Assembly (NCBI GenBank): GCA_932521035.1
Contig: OW051493.1
Coordinates: 1,240,001 to 1,304,000 of the forward strand
Reading direction: 5' to 3'
Length of the DNA: 64,000 nucleotides
From: Oscheius dolichura
Lineage: Eukaryota > Nematoda > Chromadorea > Rhabditida > Rhabditidae
The notes beneath the pieces are model-generated. The model had not been told where the DNA came from, did no database searches, and worked only from the letters and a program-made list of their open reading frames with translations. Positions 25,910-36,289 of this stretch are shown here, one piece after another (position 1 is the stretch's first letter; the number at the start of each line of letters is the position of its first letter). Made by a program: the position numbers and the translations under genes.

Positions 25910-26060
25910 ATAATTTGGACTTCGGGAAGAAGGTAAATAGGACGGGAAACGGGATTGTGGCTGCAACTAGCGCCGGTGTACTGTAGGATAAAGTTTCCCA
26001 AAACCGCTATTATCACAAGAAAAAAAATGAATTGTGCTTCGAGAGCCCAATAAATAACGG
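25910..26060. repeat. Dispersed GAAGGAGGTAAATAAG repeat
   Basis: TTCGGGAAGAAGGTAAATAG followed by GGAAACGGGATTG, and an AATTGTGCTTCGAGA word, recur at 27523-27610 and 27755-27810. There they run as ACTGTAGAAAAAA, GACTTGTGCTTCGAGAAGG, GGTAAATAAT. It looks like a decayed short tandem family. Confidence 0.5.
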
Positions 26061-26207
26061 TGGAATACCAAGACTCAGTTATTCTCTGGATTTTCAAGGT
26101 GAAATTCTCACTATTGTAGAAAAGATTGATTTATGCTTCTACTTTTTTTTATAAAAAAGGGGCTAAAGTGACCGAAACTTTTTTCAAGCTCGGGAGTCGA
26201 GATAAAT

Positions 26208-26576
26208 TGAAGAATCAAACCACTGCACTTTTAAAGAGTTTGATTCCTTAGTTAAAAAGACGATCCTTGGAAGATATATTTTTCAAAACTGTCCTTTGAA
26301 ATGTGAATCTATTTCAGTCGCCTAAAATTGTGAGTGTTCTGTTTCAATCATTGGAAAGCGACGGCAGAGTGTAGACAGATATCATCAAAGTATGAGGCGG
26401 AAGGTTTCCACCTCCAAAAAGGAATGAATAAAACAAGGAGCTTCTTTTTAATAAACCGTTTCCTTTAAAAAGTGTGCGGCGGTTCGATTCTTCCATTATC
26501 GCCCTCTTTTTGTACACTCCTTGTCAAACCACAAGTATTCTTTGAGTTTCTCTTTTTAGGATAGTGCCTACAGTTT
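26208..26576. mobile_element. Left-truncated copy of the element at 21474-22012
   Basis: GAAGAATCAAACCACTGCAC at the left, CGATTCTTCCATTATCGCCC and CACAAGTATTCTTTGAGTTT at the right. The middle GTGTAGACAGATATCA word matches the other copy's GTGTACACAGATATCA. The outer part of the left arm is absent. Confidence 0.65.
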
Positions 26577-26800
26577 CTATCCTAATTACTTGGTGGAATT
26601 CTTCCTTTCTTTTCTCCATTCAACGCTCCGCTTTTCTATGTTCTACGACAGTCATAAAAATGAAACTGATGTGTCAAAAGTAATACCTTCCCTACGTTTC
26701 CTGAACTATAGGCAACAGCGGCTTACTGTAGAAAAAAAAATTGAATTAGCTTCTAAATCCAATAGTCATTCGTCTACAGAAGTAGGGAATGGATTACGGT

Positions 26801-26957
26801 ATAGTTCTTTTCCACCCTTGGGGGGTTCGTTACGGGACCAAGATAACTAGCAACAGTTGCCTTATTCTCAATTTAAACCTGAAATTCAGGCGCCTTTGTT
26901 CACCAAATTGCCAAATGGCCCCCTTTGGAAAGCCCAGAGGTTGGAAACGGAATATGG
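26801..26957. mobile_element. Palindromic element family B, copy 3
   Basis: ATAGTTCTTTTCCACCCTTG at the left and GGTTGGAAACGGAATATGG at the right, with TTACGGGACCAAGATAAC and AATTGCCAAATGGCC inside. Confidence 0.6.
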
Positions 26958-27148
26958 AGCAAAATTGGCCTATTTCTATGGGAACCGGGAGCGAAGCCAA
27001 TAATTTAACGCATTGGAAAGCATATTGAATCGGTTGCTACTTGAAATTCTAGAAAATTCTCTTTTGTTCCGATCTCGCAATAACATTCCCCGATAAAATC
27101 CGTAATACTGTTCCTTTCCCAATATAAACTATTTAGAAATTGAACAAT

Positions 27149-27464
27149 ATGCTCTACTCTCCCTATTCCAAGGACATCTACACCATTCCCGCTGAGAATG
27201 ATGGCGCTTCCCAGGTACCCTTCCCCCGTTTTTCCTTCTAGAACCCCAAAAAATCTTCAGGAGATTAACTGTTTCATCCGGTTGAATTCCACCACATTCC
27301 GGGTTTGTCAACGGCTCGCGGATGATCTGGAACGGGAAGCTCATGAAAACGACCGATTGAAAGAGCAAGTATCCGTGGTCTACCGGGCAATTGGTGCCGT
27401 TCTTCCCTTCTTCATCGCCTTCCTGGCCACTGTAGCCGTTTCCATAAAAACTCGGCAAATCTAG
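27149..27464 (+). CDS. Small coiled-coil, tail-anchored membrane protein (89 aa)
   Basis: Two exons, 27149-27214 and 27261-27464, joined in phase 0 across a 46-bp GT-AG intron. The start ATG follows AACAAT, and a TATAAA word lies 26 bp upstream. The N-terminal 22 residues are polar (MLYSPYSKDIYTIP). A charged helix follows (RLADDLEREAHENDRLKEQV), then one transmembrane segment (AIGAVLPFFIAFLATVAV) and a four-residue basic tail before the stop. This is the architecture of a tail-anchored or SNARE-like small protein facing the cytosol. I do not recognise the family. Coherent splicing, codon use better than the surrounding AT-rich DNA, and a clean domain layout make it a likely real gene. Confidence 0.6.
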
Positions 27465-27940
27465 TCGAGGCACCGATAAATAATAAGGGAAAAACTGGCC
27501 ATCAATTGGTTCACTGATAAGTTACTGTAGAAGAAAACTTGACTTGTGCTTCGGGAAGGAGGTAAATAAGACCGGAAATGGGATTGTCACTGGGGCGTGC
27601 AGCATGGTAATACTGTAGAATAAAGACGTTTATGTTTTGATGCCCTGGTAAATAATAAAGGAATCTGGGTCTTCAATCGGTGTATTGCTGGCCTATTACA
27701 GTAGAAAAAAGTGATTTGTGGTCATCAATCGATTGCCGAGGTATCACGTATAACTGTAGAAAAAAATTGACTTGTGCTTCGAGAAGGAGGTAAATAATAG
27801 TGGGAAATAGTAGCTCACTGTTCTCTTCAAGAATTTATGCGGAATCCTATTACTGTACAATGAAATCCAACCAAAGAAGGAGGGATTCTTTTAGGGGAAC
27901 TTCTCGGTTTATACGATTTCGCATCTTTAGAGAGGAAGAA

Positions 27941-28298
27941 ATGAGGGGCTGCCCAAAAATGGCGGATACTTTCGAGCATAATAAAGCCATTTTTGAAATT
28001 TTGTCCCAACGCACAAAGGTGAGAAACTGAATTACGAATGTTGTGAGTTTATAATCCATCTTTGAAAGATATTTTTTTACCAAAGGGAACCTATTTTTAG
28101 ATTTTTTTGCTGTATCAACGTTCAAGCAATCTTCGCATTGCAGAGCAATCATATAAGGAAAAGCTGTATCATTTTGGTATCAAAATATTTCTCAAAAGAG
28201 TTCAGAAACATCGAAAAGAGGTTTACAAGCCTCGAGAAGTTTTTATAAAACAAAAAGAGGTAAAAGAATGGCTTGTGTTTTGGAAAAGTAATGAATAA
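27941..28298 (+). CDS. Possible two-exon small basic protein (91 aa)
   Basis: Exon 27941-28018 ends at AAG|GTGAG. Exon 28101-28298 follows a CTATTTTTAG acceptor in the same phase and runs to a stop. The product is lysine-rich with an alternating pattern (KEKLYHFGIKIFLKRVQKH), and it is not recognised. Base composition is as AT-rich as non-coding DNA around it, so this may be chance. A further open frame continues to 28470 after another AG. Confidence 0.25.
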
Positions 28299-29446
28299 CC
28301 CAGAAAAAATGTCATCAATAATATTCTATCGCTCTTTCTCAAACATCAATTTCTCTAGAAAAACTGCAATTTTAGAAGGAGATAAGTTGTTCTGGGGAGG
28401 TTTGGAGCAGAAAACTGAAAATTGGGAGGATCTACTGGAGAATATTGAAACTTGTATGGGAAAATCATAGAGTTAGTGGCGTTCGGACGGCTAAAGTACG
28501 AGTTCCGGGTGCTATATAATGCTATTCTGCAACATTATCCAATCTGTATTACTTGATTTTATGAAAAGAAACTGAAGAAATTGATTTGAGCTTTAGTTTA
28601 GGCGGTAAATACCACACGGAACTTCCACTTTGGTACTGGGAACATAAAAAAATGTAAAGTAAAATTAATTCCGACGAGGCAACTTGCTGTATTGCGTAAA
28701 AATCGTTTCTAAATTGATTAGCGTTCACAAATTACAGTCCATTTTGACAATAATTGTGAAACGGAAGGCTTTTATAGTGCACACTAATAAAAAAGACTAT
28801 TTACCAGAATAAATCTTGCTGGCAACGAAATGACGTTCACGGAACAATCTAAAGAGCAATGGCTGTGTTTATATAAACATTGTAAAACATTGATTCCACC
28901 ACCAAAATAGAATCACTTTCATGTTTTGGGAGCCTTTCATATGTCTCAGTCTTCATTTGAATTGCTAACAAACAGCTTTCTTGGCGTTTTCCTAACTGGT
29001 AAAGCTCTCAATTTAGAGTAATTTTGATATCTTTGAGCAGTTTGTGGTAACAATACTGTAAAACGGGGACATTTTAAAGGTTTAGGTGTGAAAAAGAGGG
29101 AATGTTGGAGAAAATCTGGCGGGCAATTTAGCAGGATAAATACTGTAGATTCTCGGTGGAAAAAGAAAAAACCAAACAGTCTGGAAAACAATGACTCTAT
29201 TTATGTAGAGCTCGTGAAACGTAAACGTAAAAATTGACTCAATGACCAAACAAACAAAAAATGGCTTTCATGTTTCGGGAACCTTTCATATACTTCAGCT
29301 TCTAGTTATCTTATTAAAACACTCTCAGTTGGACCGTCTTTATTCAAGACTGTTACAACGCTGTGATGCCTTTATATCTTTGTCTTGCCGAGACTTTACG
29401 GGTGCAGGGGATCGGGCTATTGAGGGCCGAGCCGTTTGGAGTAAAC
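28299..29446. other. Non-coding stretch
   Basis: AT-rich. I see no spliced gene beyond an unconfirmed short frame ending at 28470, and no element ends. Confidence 0.4.
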
Positions 29447-29569
29447 TATAGTCCACTTCCAACGGATATTGCATGGATTCAAATTTGGCGGGGAGTCTTT
29501 ACTATGGGGCCAGGTTTGAAGCTTCCTGGTCCCACAGCGGAGAGGTTATTCCGTTGGAAATGGACTATA
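29447..29569. mobile_element. Palindromic element family A, copy 3
   Basis: TAGTCCACTTCCAACGGATA at the left and CCGTTGGAAATGGACTATA at the right, flanked by TATA. GCTTCCTGGTCCCACAGCGG lies near the centre. Confidence 0.75.
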
Positions 29570-30982
29570 ATGTAATCGAGGAGTTTTACAGAGCACAAAC
29601 ATGAAAAATAGCGAGCATTGAATGAAATCTACTGGTAATCTTTTGATTTTCATACCACGCTTTTTGGCAACCACAGTGCAAAAGGATAATAATTTTGTTT
29701 ATCTGTTCCGCCTAAAACATTCTATGAACCGGGATATTTGGTCAAAATAAAGCGAGGGTACATTGTGCTCTCTTATGTTTCGGGGATCTTTCATAATCAT
29801 CATCGAGCAATTGTTTATGCTAGTCCTAGTTGTTTGAACAATAAATTTTACTTGGCAGGGGGGAAGGAAAGTGCAAGAACTCTGCTCGAGGATGTAGATT
29901 CTGTGGTTTACCAATAATTGGCAAAATTTGCTGCTTCGAGGATAGAGAAAGGGGGGAAGAGGAGGAACAATGACGTTGGCAAGAGAGCGATCTCCACTCA
30001 GGGAAAACAAATCGAGAAGATCTTTAGGAAAGGGGAATAAACCGGAAGGGAAAATATCTCCCTGGACGGGAACACGGACAACGCCCAAAGTTTATTTTGC
30101 CAGCTCATAGTGTAGTCACAGGCGCGTCACAAACACAGTTCCTGCAGGAGCATTCGATTCTAAGCTTTTTTTAAACAAATTATTGATGTTTTAGGGAGGT
30201 TATTTAGAGGAGAAAGCGGTAGATTTCTTTGATCGATAGCTGTAATTTGCACGAAGCAGTATACTCATTTTCGGCGCGTTCTTTTCCTGTAATTTACAAG
30301 CAAAATACCCTGAATCCTTCTTGAACAACCAGTGGTTTCAATGAACTTTTATAACAAAATTTTGGATTACAAAATCACTCAACCACAGTCGGAAAGTTCA
30401 CAGTTCCCAGCACCATTTCATTAGAAAAACATTTGTTTACTGTTGCAAGTAGAGTATATTTAAAAACAAGATAATGGAACCATTATTATGGTGCTGTCTG
30501 CTTTACTCACAATAAAATTTCGCTAGGAATAGGCGTGAGAATTAGTGAGACGGCTCCATTCAACTTCCTCTACAGTTTTACTATATTTTCCATTTTTCAA
30601 TCCAAGGTTAAAATGCAGCTAAAGGAAAGGAAGATACTTGGACGGGCCACTGTTTCCACCGATAGCAATAGAAGAGAATTCACAGGAAAAAATCTTCATT
30701 GGATACCTTCTTCAACAAACTGGCAGATCCTGAAAACCCCCGTTCGGAATTATTAGGCACTTCACGTTTCCTGTCTTCCACGTTTTATTCACTTCTTATA
30801 ATGCGTTTGGCACACACACACCGTTACATAGCTGAATCTTCCAAATTCTGTAAGTTTTACCTTCTCAACAAATACTATAATTCTCCCCCATTTTTCATTC
30901 GCCTCCTCAAATAGCGTCTGTGACTCTTATCTTCTTCTGAAATAAATTTTCTGCCATTCCCGCCTAATATTTACTGTTGGTT
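29570..30982. other. Non-coding stretch with one plus-strand TGTTTTA-type motif
   Basis: No supported gene. A 129-codon minus frame (29699-30088) has no splice support. At 30779-30805 the plus strand reads GTTTTATTCACTTCTTATAA, matching the minus-strand motif of the 16.8-19.6 kb cluster. Confidence 0.4.
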
Positions 30983-31110
30983 ATAGTCCGTTTAGAATTC
31001 AAATTTGCGGCGCATCTCCGCTGCGGGGCCATGTGGGAAGAAGGCTGGTTCCAGAGCGGAGGCGCGACAGACCTTTAAATTCCGTGACACATCCGTTGAA
31101 AACGGACTAG
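30983..31110. mobile_element. Palindromic element family A, copy 4 (diverged)
   Basis: TAGTCCGTTTAGAATTCAAA at the left, CCGTTGAAAACGGACTAG at the right, and GGCGCATCTCCGCTGCGG inside. Part of the left arm is lost. Confidence 0.65.
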
Positions 31111-31944
31111 GAGCGCGAAGAACGAGCAGACGTGGAGAAGAAGAAAAGAAGGACTCCCTTGTGGTCATACTCGATGCATCACATTTTATCTTTCACCTTA
31201 TTTTTTATTTATTTATTCCCATAATCTTTAACCTTGCAAATATAAATTATCTGGAAGGAGAATACACACATTTACTCGGTCCTTGGTTTTTATTCTAGAA
31301 ATTTCTTTCTTTTTATAAAGCTTTTCCCAATCTTTATATTCCAACGAAGATTTACTTCACTACTGATGAGATTCCATAGAAACCAAACGAATTACTCTAA
31401 AAATAAAAGGGAACCGAAGATAATGGAAAAGAAATGGAGGAGCCAAGTCGAGCTACTCGCGCGATGTGAAGGCGGTTGAGGAAGACGGCCGAAAGGAAAG
31501 TATGCTTTTACTTTTTAGAAGCTCTAAATCGACATTTACAAAAGTGAAGTGATACATAATGAGGCGCATGAATGGTGTACAAAACTCTGGTCCCATTTAC
31601 CAGACCAGTGAAACCATAGTGACCACTCCACTGCAAAAGAAGAATACTTTTCACATTCGCTTTTTTTTAAATAATTTCTAAATATTCCAGTGATACTTTA
31701 TTACTTTGTAAAAGTAGCTATCAAACATTGAATGGACGTTTCCGACTCGTAATCAGTAAACGTGACCTATGATACAGTTGGGTAGTTAATTGTTCAAAAT
31801 TGTCGAATATCCCCCCGCTGTTATACCATCGATTTGTTTAGCCTTACTGGGGCATTTATTGATTTTGTTTAAAACTTCGTTTTGTCCTTTTCCCTTGCGT
31901 TTATTCCTTATATTCTCTGAAAATTCTCTCATTTCAGGACTACA
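31111..31944. promoter_or_regulatory. Upstream region and outron of the forkhead array
   Basis: No gene. It ends in CTCTCATTTCAG at 31926-31937, seven bases before the first forkhead ATG. With no upstream exon evident, this acceptor is a probable spliced-leader trans-splice site, and the preceding T-rich DNA would be the outron. Confidence 0.4.
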
Positions 31945-33395
31945 ATGGAGACCCAGAAACAGAGGGAACTGGTAGCCAGCCTGGAACGGAGACTAGTCGA
32001 GGCGAAAGAGAAGCTACTAGCTATGGAGCAAGGCTTTCATTTGATCCGGACATCTACTATGGGAAATGACGAATTTCAACAGAGAGAACCGGTAGCTAGC
32101 TTGGAACAGAGGCTAGTTCAGGAAAGGGCCAAGCTTCAGGCTATGGAGCACGGGCTGGATTTACCGAGAGCAGTTACTCACGAGAAAAGTTACCTACTAT
32201 TAGATAATTCCTCGGGGAATAACTTCTACCCATCCATGGCATCAACCTCGACCGTTTTACAAGCATATTATTCGACGAAGACAGGAGGACGGGAGCAGAG
32301 GAACCCGACAGAACTGGAGAAAGAGCTGGCGATGTCGGTCGACCTGGTGAAGAATAAAGAATTCTACCGGGGCAGAAAGGAGAAGCCCCTCTACTCGAGC
32401 ATCGCACTTATCAGACAGGTACGGTATTCTCCAGAAAGTCCAAAAAAATGTAAAAGCGCGCCCTATTTTTTGGCGTAGAATAGCGTAGACGAGAGTGTCG
32501 GGTGTTTGTGTTCGTATCTCGAGCATTTCTTGTTCGATTTCAAAAATTCAAAGACCAAGTTGAAAAAGAAAAAAAACACAAAAAGACGAATCTAATGCAC
32601 CCAGTCACATCTCAACTGCCCCGACAATACATTCTGTAGCCCCACAAACGTTGACAGAGGATTTGTTACGTAACGCGGGCAGAGCCTAACCCAGGTCACG
32701 TCAATGTTTGTGGGATTTCTGAACTTTCTATCAGGGCGTTTGAGCTGATTCTTGGTTCGTTCGAATTGTCGTGAAAAACTCTACTAGTCAGTTTTTGAAC
32801 CCCCAAAAATGACCAAGAAATGGCCGAGATATAGGGTGCAACACCATTTATTCCATTCTACGGCATTTGGTCATGTATGGGGGGCTCCAAGCCATCAAAT
32901 CCTCAAGTTTTAGGCAATTCTGGAATCTCCCGAGCGCCAACTAACTCTCAAGCAGATTTACGCTTGGATTGAGGATACTTTTGGCTATTACCGATCGGAT
33001 CAACGGAGATGGAGGGTTCGTCTTGCTTTATCGTTTTTGGCTCGGGGTTTTCAGCTTTTAGCGTTTTTGTTCTCATTTTTGTTACTGTAGTACCGCAAAA
33101 TACACTTGTACTGTTTCTTTAATCTATGCCTAGTTTTGTCCTGCGGTCTCTATTTGGCCATTTCAGGACGACTTCAGGCGGGAAATATCGTCTTGTGGTT
33201 GTTTCGCAAAGGTGAAGGACGGGAAGAAGACCCTCTGGACTTTTATTGATAATAGAGCCGGCCAATCCCAGCCAGAAAACAGTCAGTCTACTACGGTAAG
33301 ATCTGGGAGACTCATAGGGAATAAAACTCTATTGTTATTTTCAGGAACAGGGCAATTCTAATCAGCTTCGTGGTGGAAGCCGACTCCTTGGCTAA
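31945..33395 (+). CDS. Divergent forkhead-domain protein, copy 1 of tandem array (251 aa)
   Basis: Four exons: 31945-32418, 32914-33015, 33167-33295 and 33345-33395. All are multiples of three and join in phase 0. The N-terminus holds two related charged, coiled-coil-like repeats (QRELVASLERRLVEAKEKL and its QREPVASLEQRLVQERAKL twin). The forkhead domain starts at EKPLYSSIALIRQ (about residue 150), continues AILESPERQLTLKQIYAWI and FGYY (exon 2), and ends CGCFAKVKDGKKTLWTFID (exon 3). It is a presumed nuclear DNA-binding transcription factor. Recognition helix 3, normally NSIRHNLS, here reads DDFRREIS: the Asn and His that contact bases are lost, while W, F and K/W framework residues remain. 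Intron 32419-32913 carries GTTACGTAAC-type insertions. Only 146 bp separate its stop from copy 2. Confidence 0.8.
32470..32880. mobile_element. GTTACGTAAC-family insertion(s) in forkhead copy 1 intron
   Basis: TAGACGAGAGTGTCGGGTGT followed by the family body to GTTACGTAACGCGGG at about 32680. Diverged second-body sequence (GACCAAGAAATGGCCGAGAT) ends near a CATGTATGGGG word at about 32872. Confidence 0.65.
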
Positions 33396-33541
33396 GCACC
33401 TGTTTTTAGTAGTACTGTAGTCGCATAAAAGTATCGATTTTCCTATCGATTTATTCCTATCGCAGAACTTGCGCTAGAGCGCCCTATTTCTTCAGATTTC
33501 TATATATTTTATCCGTAAAACTGCCCCATTTTAGAGCTAGA

Positions 33542-34208
33542 ATGGAGATCCAGAAACAGAGGGAACTGGTAGCCGGCCTGGAAAAGAGACTAGCCCAGGA
33601 GAAAGCCAAGCTTCGGGCTATGGAGCAAGGATCAGATTTACCCAGCTCATCTCCTCTGGAGACTAATTACTCCTCCAGATCCAATTCAAATCCTACAATC
33701 TTCGGTCTCGTTATGTCAGATGACCTCCTCAAAAATGAAGAATCCTACAGAAATGAGAAGACCAAACCGAAATTCTCCATGATTTCTCTGATTCGACAGG
33801 TAGAACTCGTCAGATGAAGAGGAATTCTCACTTTTAGGCAGTCCAGGAATCTCCCGAGCGGCTTGGATCTGGAGGAGTAATTATCGGCAGAAATGGCAGG
33901 TTCGTCTAACTTTTTTTAATGGTTTTTTTTCTGAAAAAACCGGCCTTTTTGCCCTCCGATAATTCCAGAACAAGATCAGGGAGATCCTATCGTTTAATGA
34001 TTCATTCAAGAAAGTGAAACGTCACGGGGAAAGCTCCCTCTGGATTTTTGAAGACGTTCTGAAAAAGAAGGGGAATCGATATAATGGGGAGATGGCAACT
34101 TACAACCAGCCAAGCACTTCCAATCCAGAAGATAATCGATCTGCTGGGAGAATTTACCGAGAAGGCAGTTCTAGTAATCTTCGTGGTGGGAGCCAACTAG
34201 AACTCTAG
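33542..34208 (+). pseudogene. Forkhead-like copy 2, frame broken in exon 2
   Basis: Exon 1 (33542-33799) encodes MEIQKQRELVAGLEKRLAQE and the forkhead start (KPKFSMISLIRQ). Exon 2 (33838-33899) is 62 bp against 102-108 bp in its sisters. It keeps QESPER and, in another frame, a tryptophan-rich end (WRSNYRQKWQ), so an internal deletion shifted the frame. Exon 3 (33969-34208) is open in phase 0 with a helix NKIREILSFNDSFKKV and W, and a tail SSSNLRGGSQLEL like copy 1. Reading through exon 2 meets a stop early in exon 3. Skipping exon 2 keeps the frame but removes the helix 1-2 region. It is probably a pseudogene, or a gene making a forkhead-deleted product. Its helix 3 sequence is the closest of the three to canonical (LSFND). 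Confidence 0.65.
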
Positions 34209-34364
34209 GCCAAACAATTTGATTAGTCACAGTTTTTTGTTACTGTAATCCTATAAAAGTATTTTTTAATCGACGTTTACCGATAGTAGTATACACGGTT
34301 CACTTTATATGCCTTTGTATTTATTATTTCTGTTTTCTGCTAATTGTACCTTTCTAGAGCTCCA

Positions 34365-35418
34365 ATGGAGACGGGGAGGAAGAGAAAACTGGAAGCCAAT
34401 CAAGAAGAAGCCCCGCCTAAAGAGGAGGAGAAGCTTCAAACGACGGAGCAAGACCTCTATCTACCCAACACGTCAACTCTGGCGAATAGCTCAAACATTC
34501 GTACTCCTGACTCGGAATTGAGAGAAAGTAACGACCACCGGATTCCAACCGATCTAGAGAAACAACTCGCCATGGCGGTCGACCTCCTGGAGAACAGGGA
34601 ATTCTATCGTGACAGAAAGGAGCTGCCGCCCTATTCGGACATTGAACTTATGCGACAGGTACCGTTTTTCTTTGAAATTCTGATTTTATCCTATACATGG
34701 TGCGCCCGCGATCCGTAACATATCATCTGTCAAAGTTTGTGGGGCTACAGATTGTTTTGTCGGGTCGGTGGAGATGTGACTGGGTTCATTAGAATTGTCT
34801 TTTCGTGCTCTCCAACTAGGTCTTTGAATTTTTGAAATCGACCAAGAAATGGCCGAGATATGGACACAAATACCCGACACTCCCCTCTACGGCCAGAAAG
34901 GGGCGCACCCAAAATTGGGTGTTTTGCCCATGAGAGAGCGATGAATTTTCTTCATTTCTAGGCAATCCAGGAATCTCCCAAAAGGCGGCTACCTTTCAAG
35001 AAGATTTACAACTGGATCAAGGATAATTTTGGCTATTACCAAACAACCCGGTATCCACAGAGAACGCAGGTATGTCGCGGCCCCGAGTTATACAGTACAC
35101 CAGAGCCGGGCGGAATGAAAATTGTTGAAATTTCGAATTGGAATTGGAATTTGAACCCCAAAAAAGTCTGGAATCTGGAAATGGAATTGGAATTGGAAAT
35201 TCCGCCCGGCTCTGGCAATACACTTATCAATTTTTCCCTATTTTTCCCGTTAAATCTCCCCATTAGAACCCCAATAGTTTTAGAACTACCTAAAAAGGAC
35301 CCTGCAGTATTGTGACCAATTCAACCTGGTCAGACCCAATGGCCAGGGTCTCATGTGGATGTTGGCTGAAGATTTCGTAGCTCTCCAGAATCAAGGGAGA
35401 GCCGCTTCACTACAATAA
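34365..35418 (+). CDS. Divergent forkhead-domain protein, copy 3 of tandem array (178 aa)
   Basis: Three exons, 34365-34658, 34962-35069 and 35284-35418, in phase. The N-terminus is short and charged (METGRKRKLEANQEEAPPKE), with only a trace of the coiled coil of copy 1. The forkhead domain covers LPPYSDIELMRQ, AIQESPKRRLPFKKIYNWI, DNFGYY, then NYLKRTLQYCDQFNLVRPNG and LMWMLAEDF. Helix 3 lacks the RH pair. The C-terminal tail of copies 1 and 2 follows downstream but out of frame (QEQATFGDLRGENQ, 35428-35470), so the present stop is probably the result of a frameshift. The ATG lies just after a TTTCTAG acceptor, 156 bp from copy 2's stop. Intron 1 carries a GTTACGTAAC element and intron 2 a palindrome. 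Confidence 0.75.
34694..34935. mobile_element. GTTACGTAAC-family element in forkhead copy 3 intron 1
   Basis: Begins ATACATGGTGCGCCCGCG and ends GGGTGTTTTGCCCATGAG, with the conserved body GGTGGAGATGTGACTGGGTT between. Confidence 0.7.
35101..35213. mobile_element. Palindrome with CCAGAGCCGGGCGGAAT ends
   Basis: Lies in intron 2 of forkhead copy 3. The left arm CAGAGCCGGGCGGAATGAAA and right arm AAATTCCGCCCGGCTCTGG flank tandem GGAATT words. It is a small non-coding inverted-repeat element. Confidence 0.7.
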
Positions 35419-35660
35419 TTTCTGCTCAAGAACAGGCTACTTTTGGCGATCTTCGTGGTGAGAACCAAAGTAAAATCGATACCAAATCATCTGGTTTAAT
35501 GCTTTTTTGTGTCAATTCAGTCATATAAAAGTATTTTTTTGTCTTGGATCCAGAAGACAGTCGGTCTACTGTTAATTCTATTCAAGAACAAGACCATTCT
35601 GAAGCCCTTCGCGGTGAGACCCTGCCTGAAATCGATACGAAATCTCCTGATTAAACAATT
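35419..35660 (+). pseudogene. Remnants of further forkhead-gene 3' ends
   Basis: Two successive stretches resemble the tails of copies 1 and 2. The first (35419-35490) encodes QEQATFGDLRGENQSKIDTK. The second (35549-35655) encodes PEDSRSTVNSIQEQ and ALRGETLPEIDTKSPD, then a stop. A third scrap, CCCAGAAGACTACGATTACT, lies at 35940. No forkhead exon accompanies them, so the array was once larger or its tail was duplicated. Confidence 0.5.
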
Positions 35661-36289
35661 TTTTGTATTGTTGTAAGCTAATTAACATTTTACCATGAAT
35701 ACCGATCGCAAAATGGAGTTCTGTTGGGCATGGTTCTCATATGCAGACAGTAGAACAATAAAATCTAAATTCTTTCTCACATTAGCAGTTGGAGACAAAA
35801 TTGAAGTGATGATTAAATAATTTGTTGTTTTATGAGCTGGAGTGTTTCGCTTGCCAGGTAAACGTTGGCATAGCTCCAAATAACTAGTGTTCCTCTTCGT
35901 TTTGTCATTGTTCCCTTCTAATCAAGGCTTTATTTCCAACCCAGAAGACTACGATTACTACGATTGGAGAACTCTATTCTGGAGCTGAAAGAATTTCAAG
36001 TACAACGGTTACAAAATTTCGAACACGTCTTTTTCTTTTCATAATGTTGGGAAAGCGTTATTAGCTTTCAAAAGCAGCTTTTTTCTCTTTTTTTTTTCAT
36101 TTTATTCGACTTATCAAAAGCGAAAGAGTAAACGCGCTCCGTCGCGCAAGTTGTGGAAGTGCCGTTCGAATGCTTGATTTTTCTCTTGTTTCACTTCTTC
36201 CTTTTAAAACTTTGTTATACTCTTTTCCAATACTTTGACTTACTCCTCAATTCGAGTATAATCCTCCCTCTCTCTTTTTCCAGGTAATT
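35661..36289 (+). promoter_or_regulatory. rha-1 upstream region with probable trans-splice acceptor
   Basis: No gene. The region ends in CTCTCTTTTTCCAG (36270-36283), six bases before the rha-1 ATG, with no upstream exon in phase. A spliced-leader acceptor is the likely explanation. The preceding 100 bases are T-rich. Confidence 0.45.

Noticed and set aside
29699..30088. 129-codon minus frame
   Set aside because: No acceptor-linked start, composition like surrounding DNA, and no domain.
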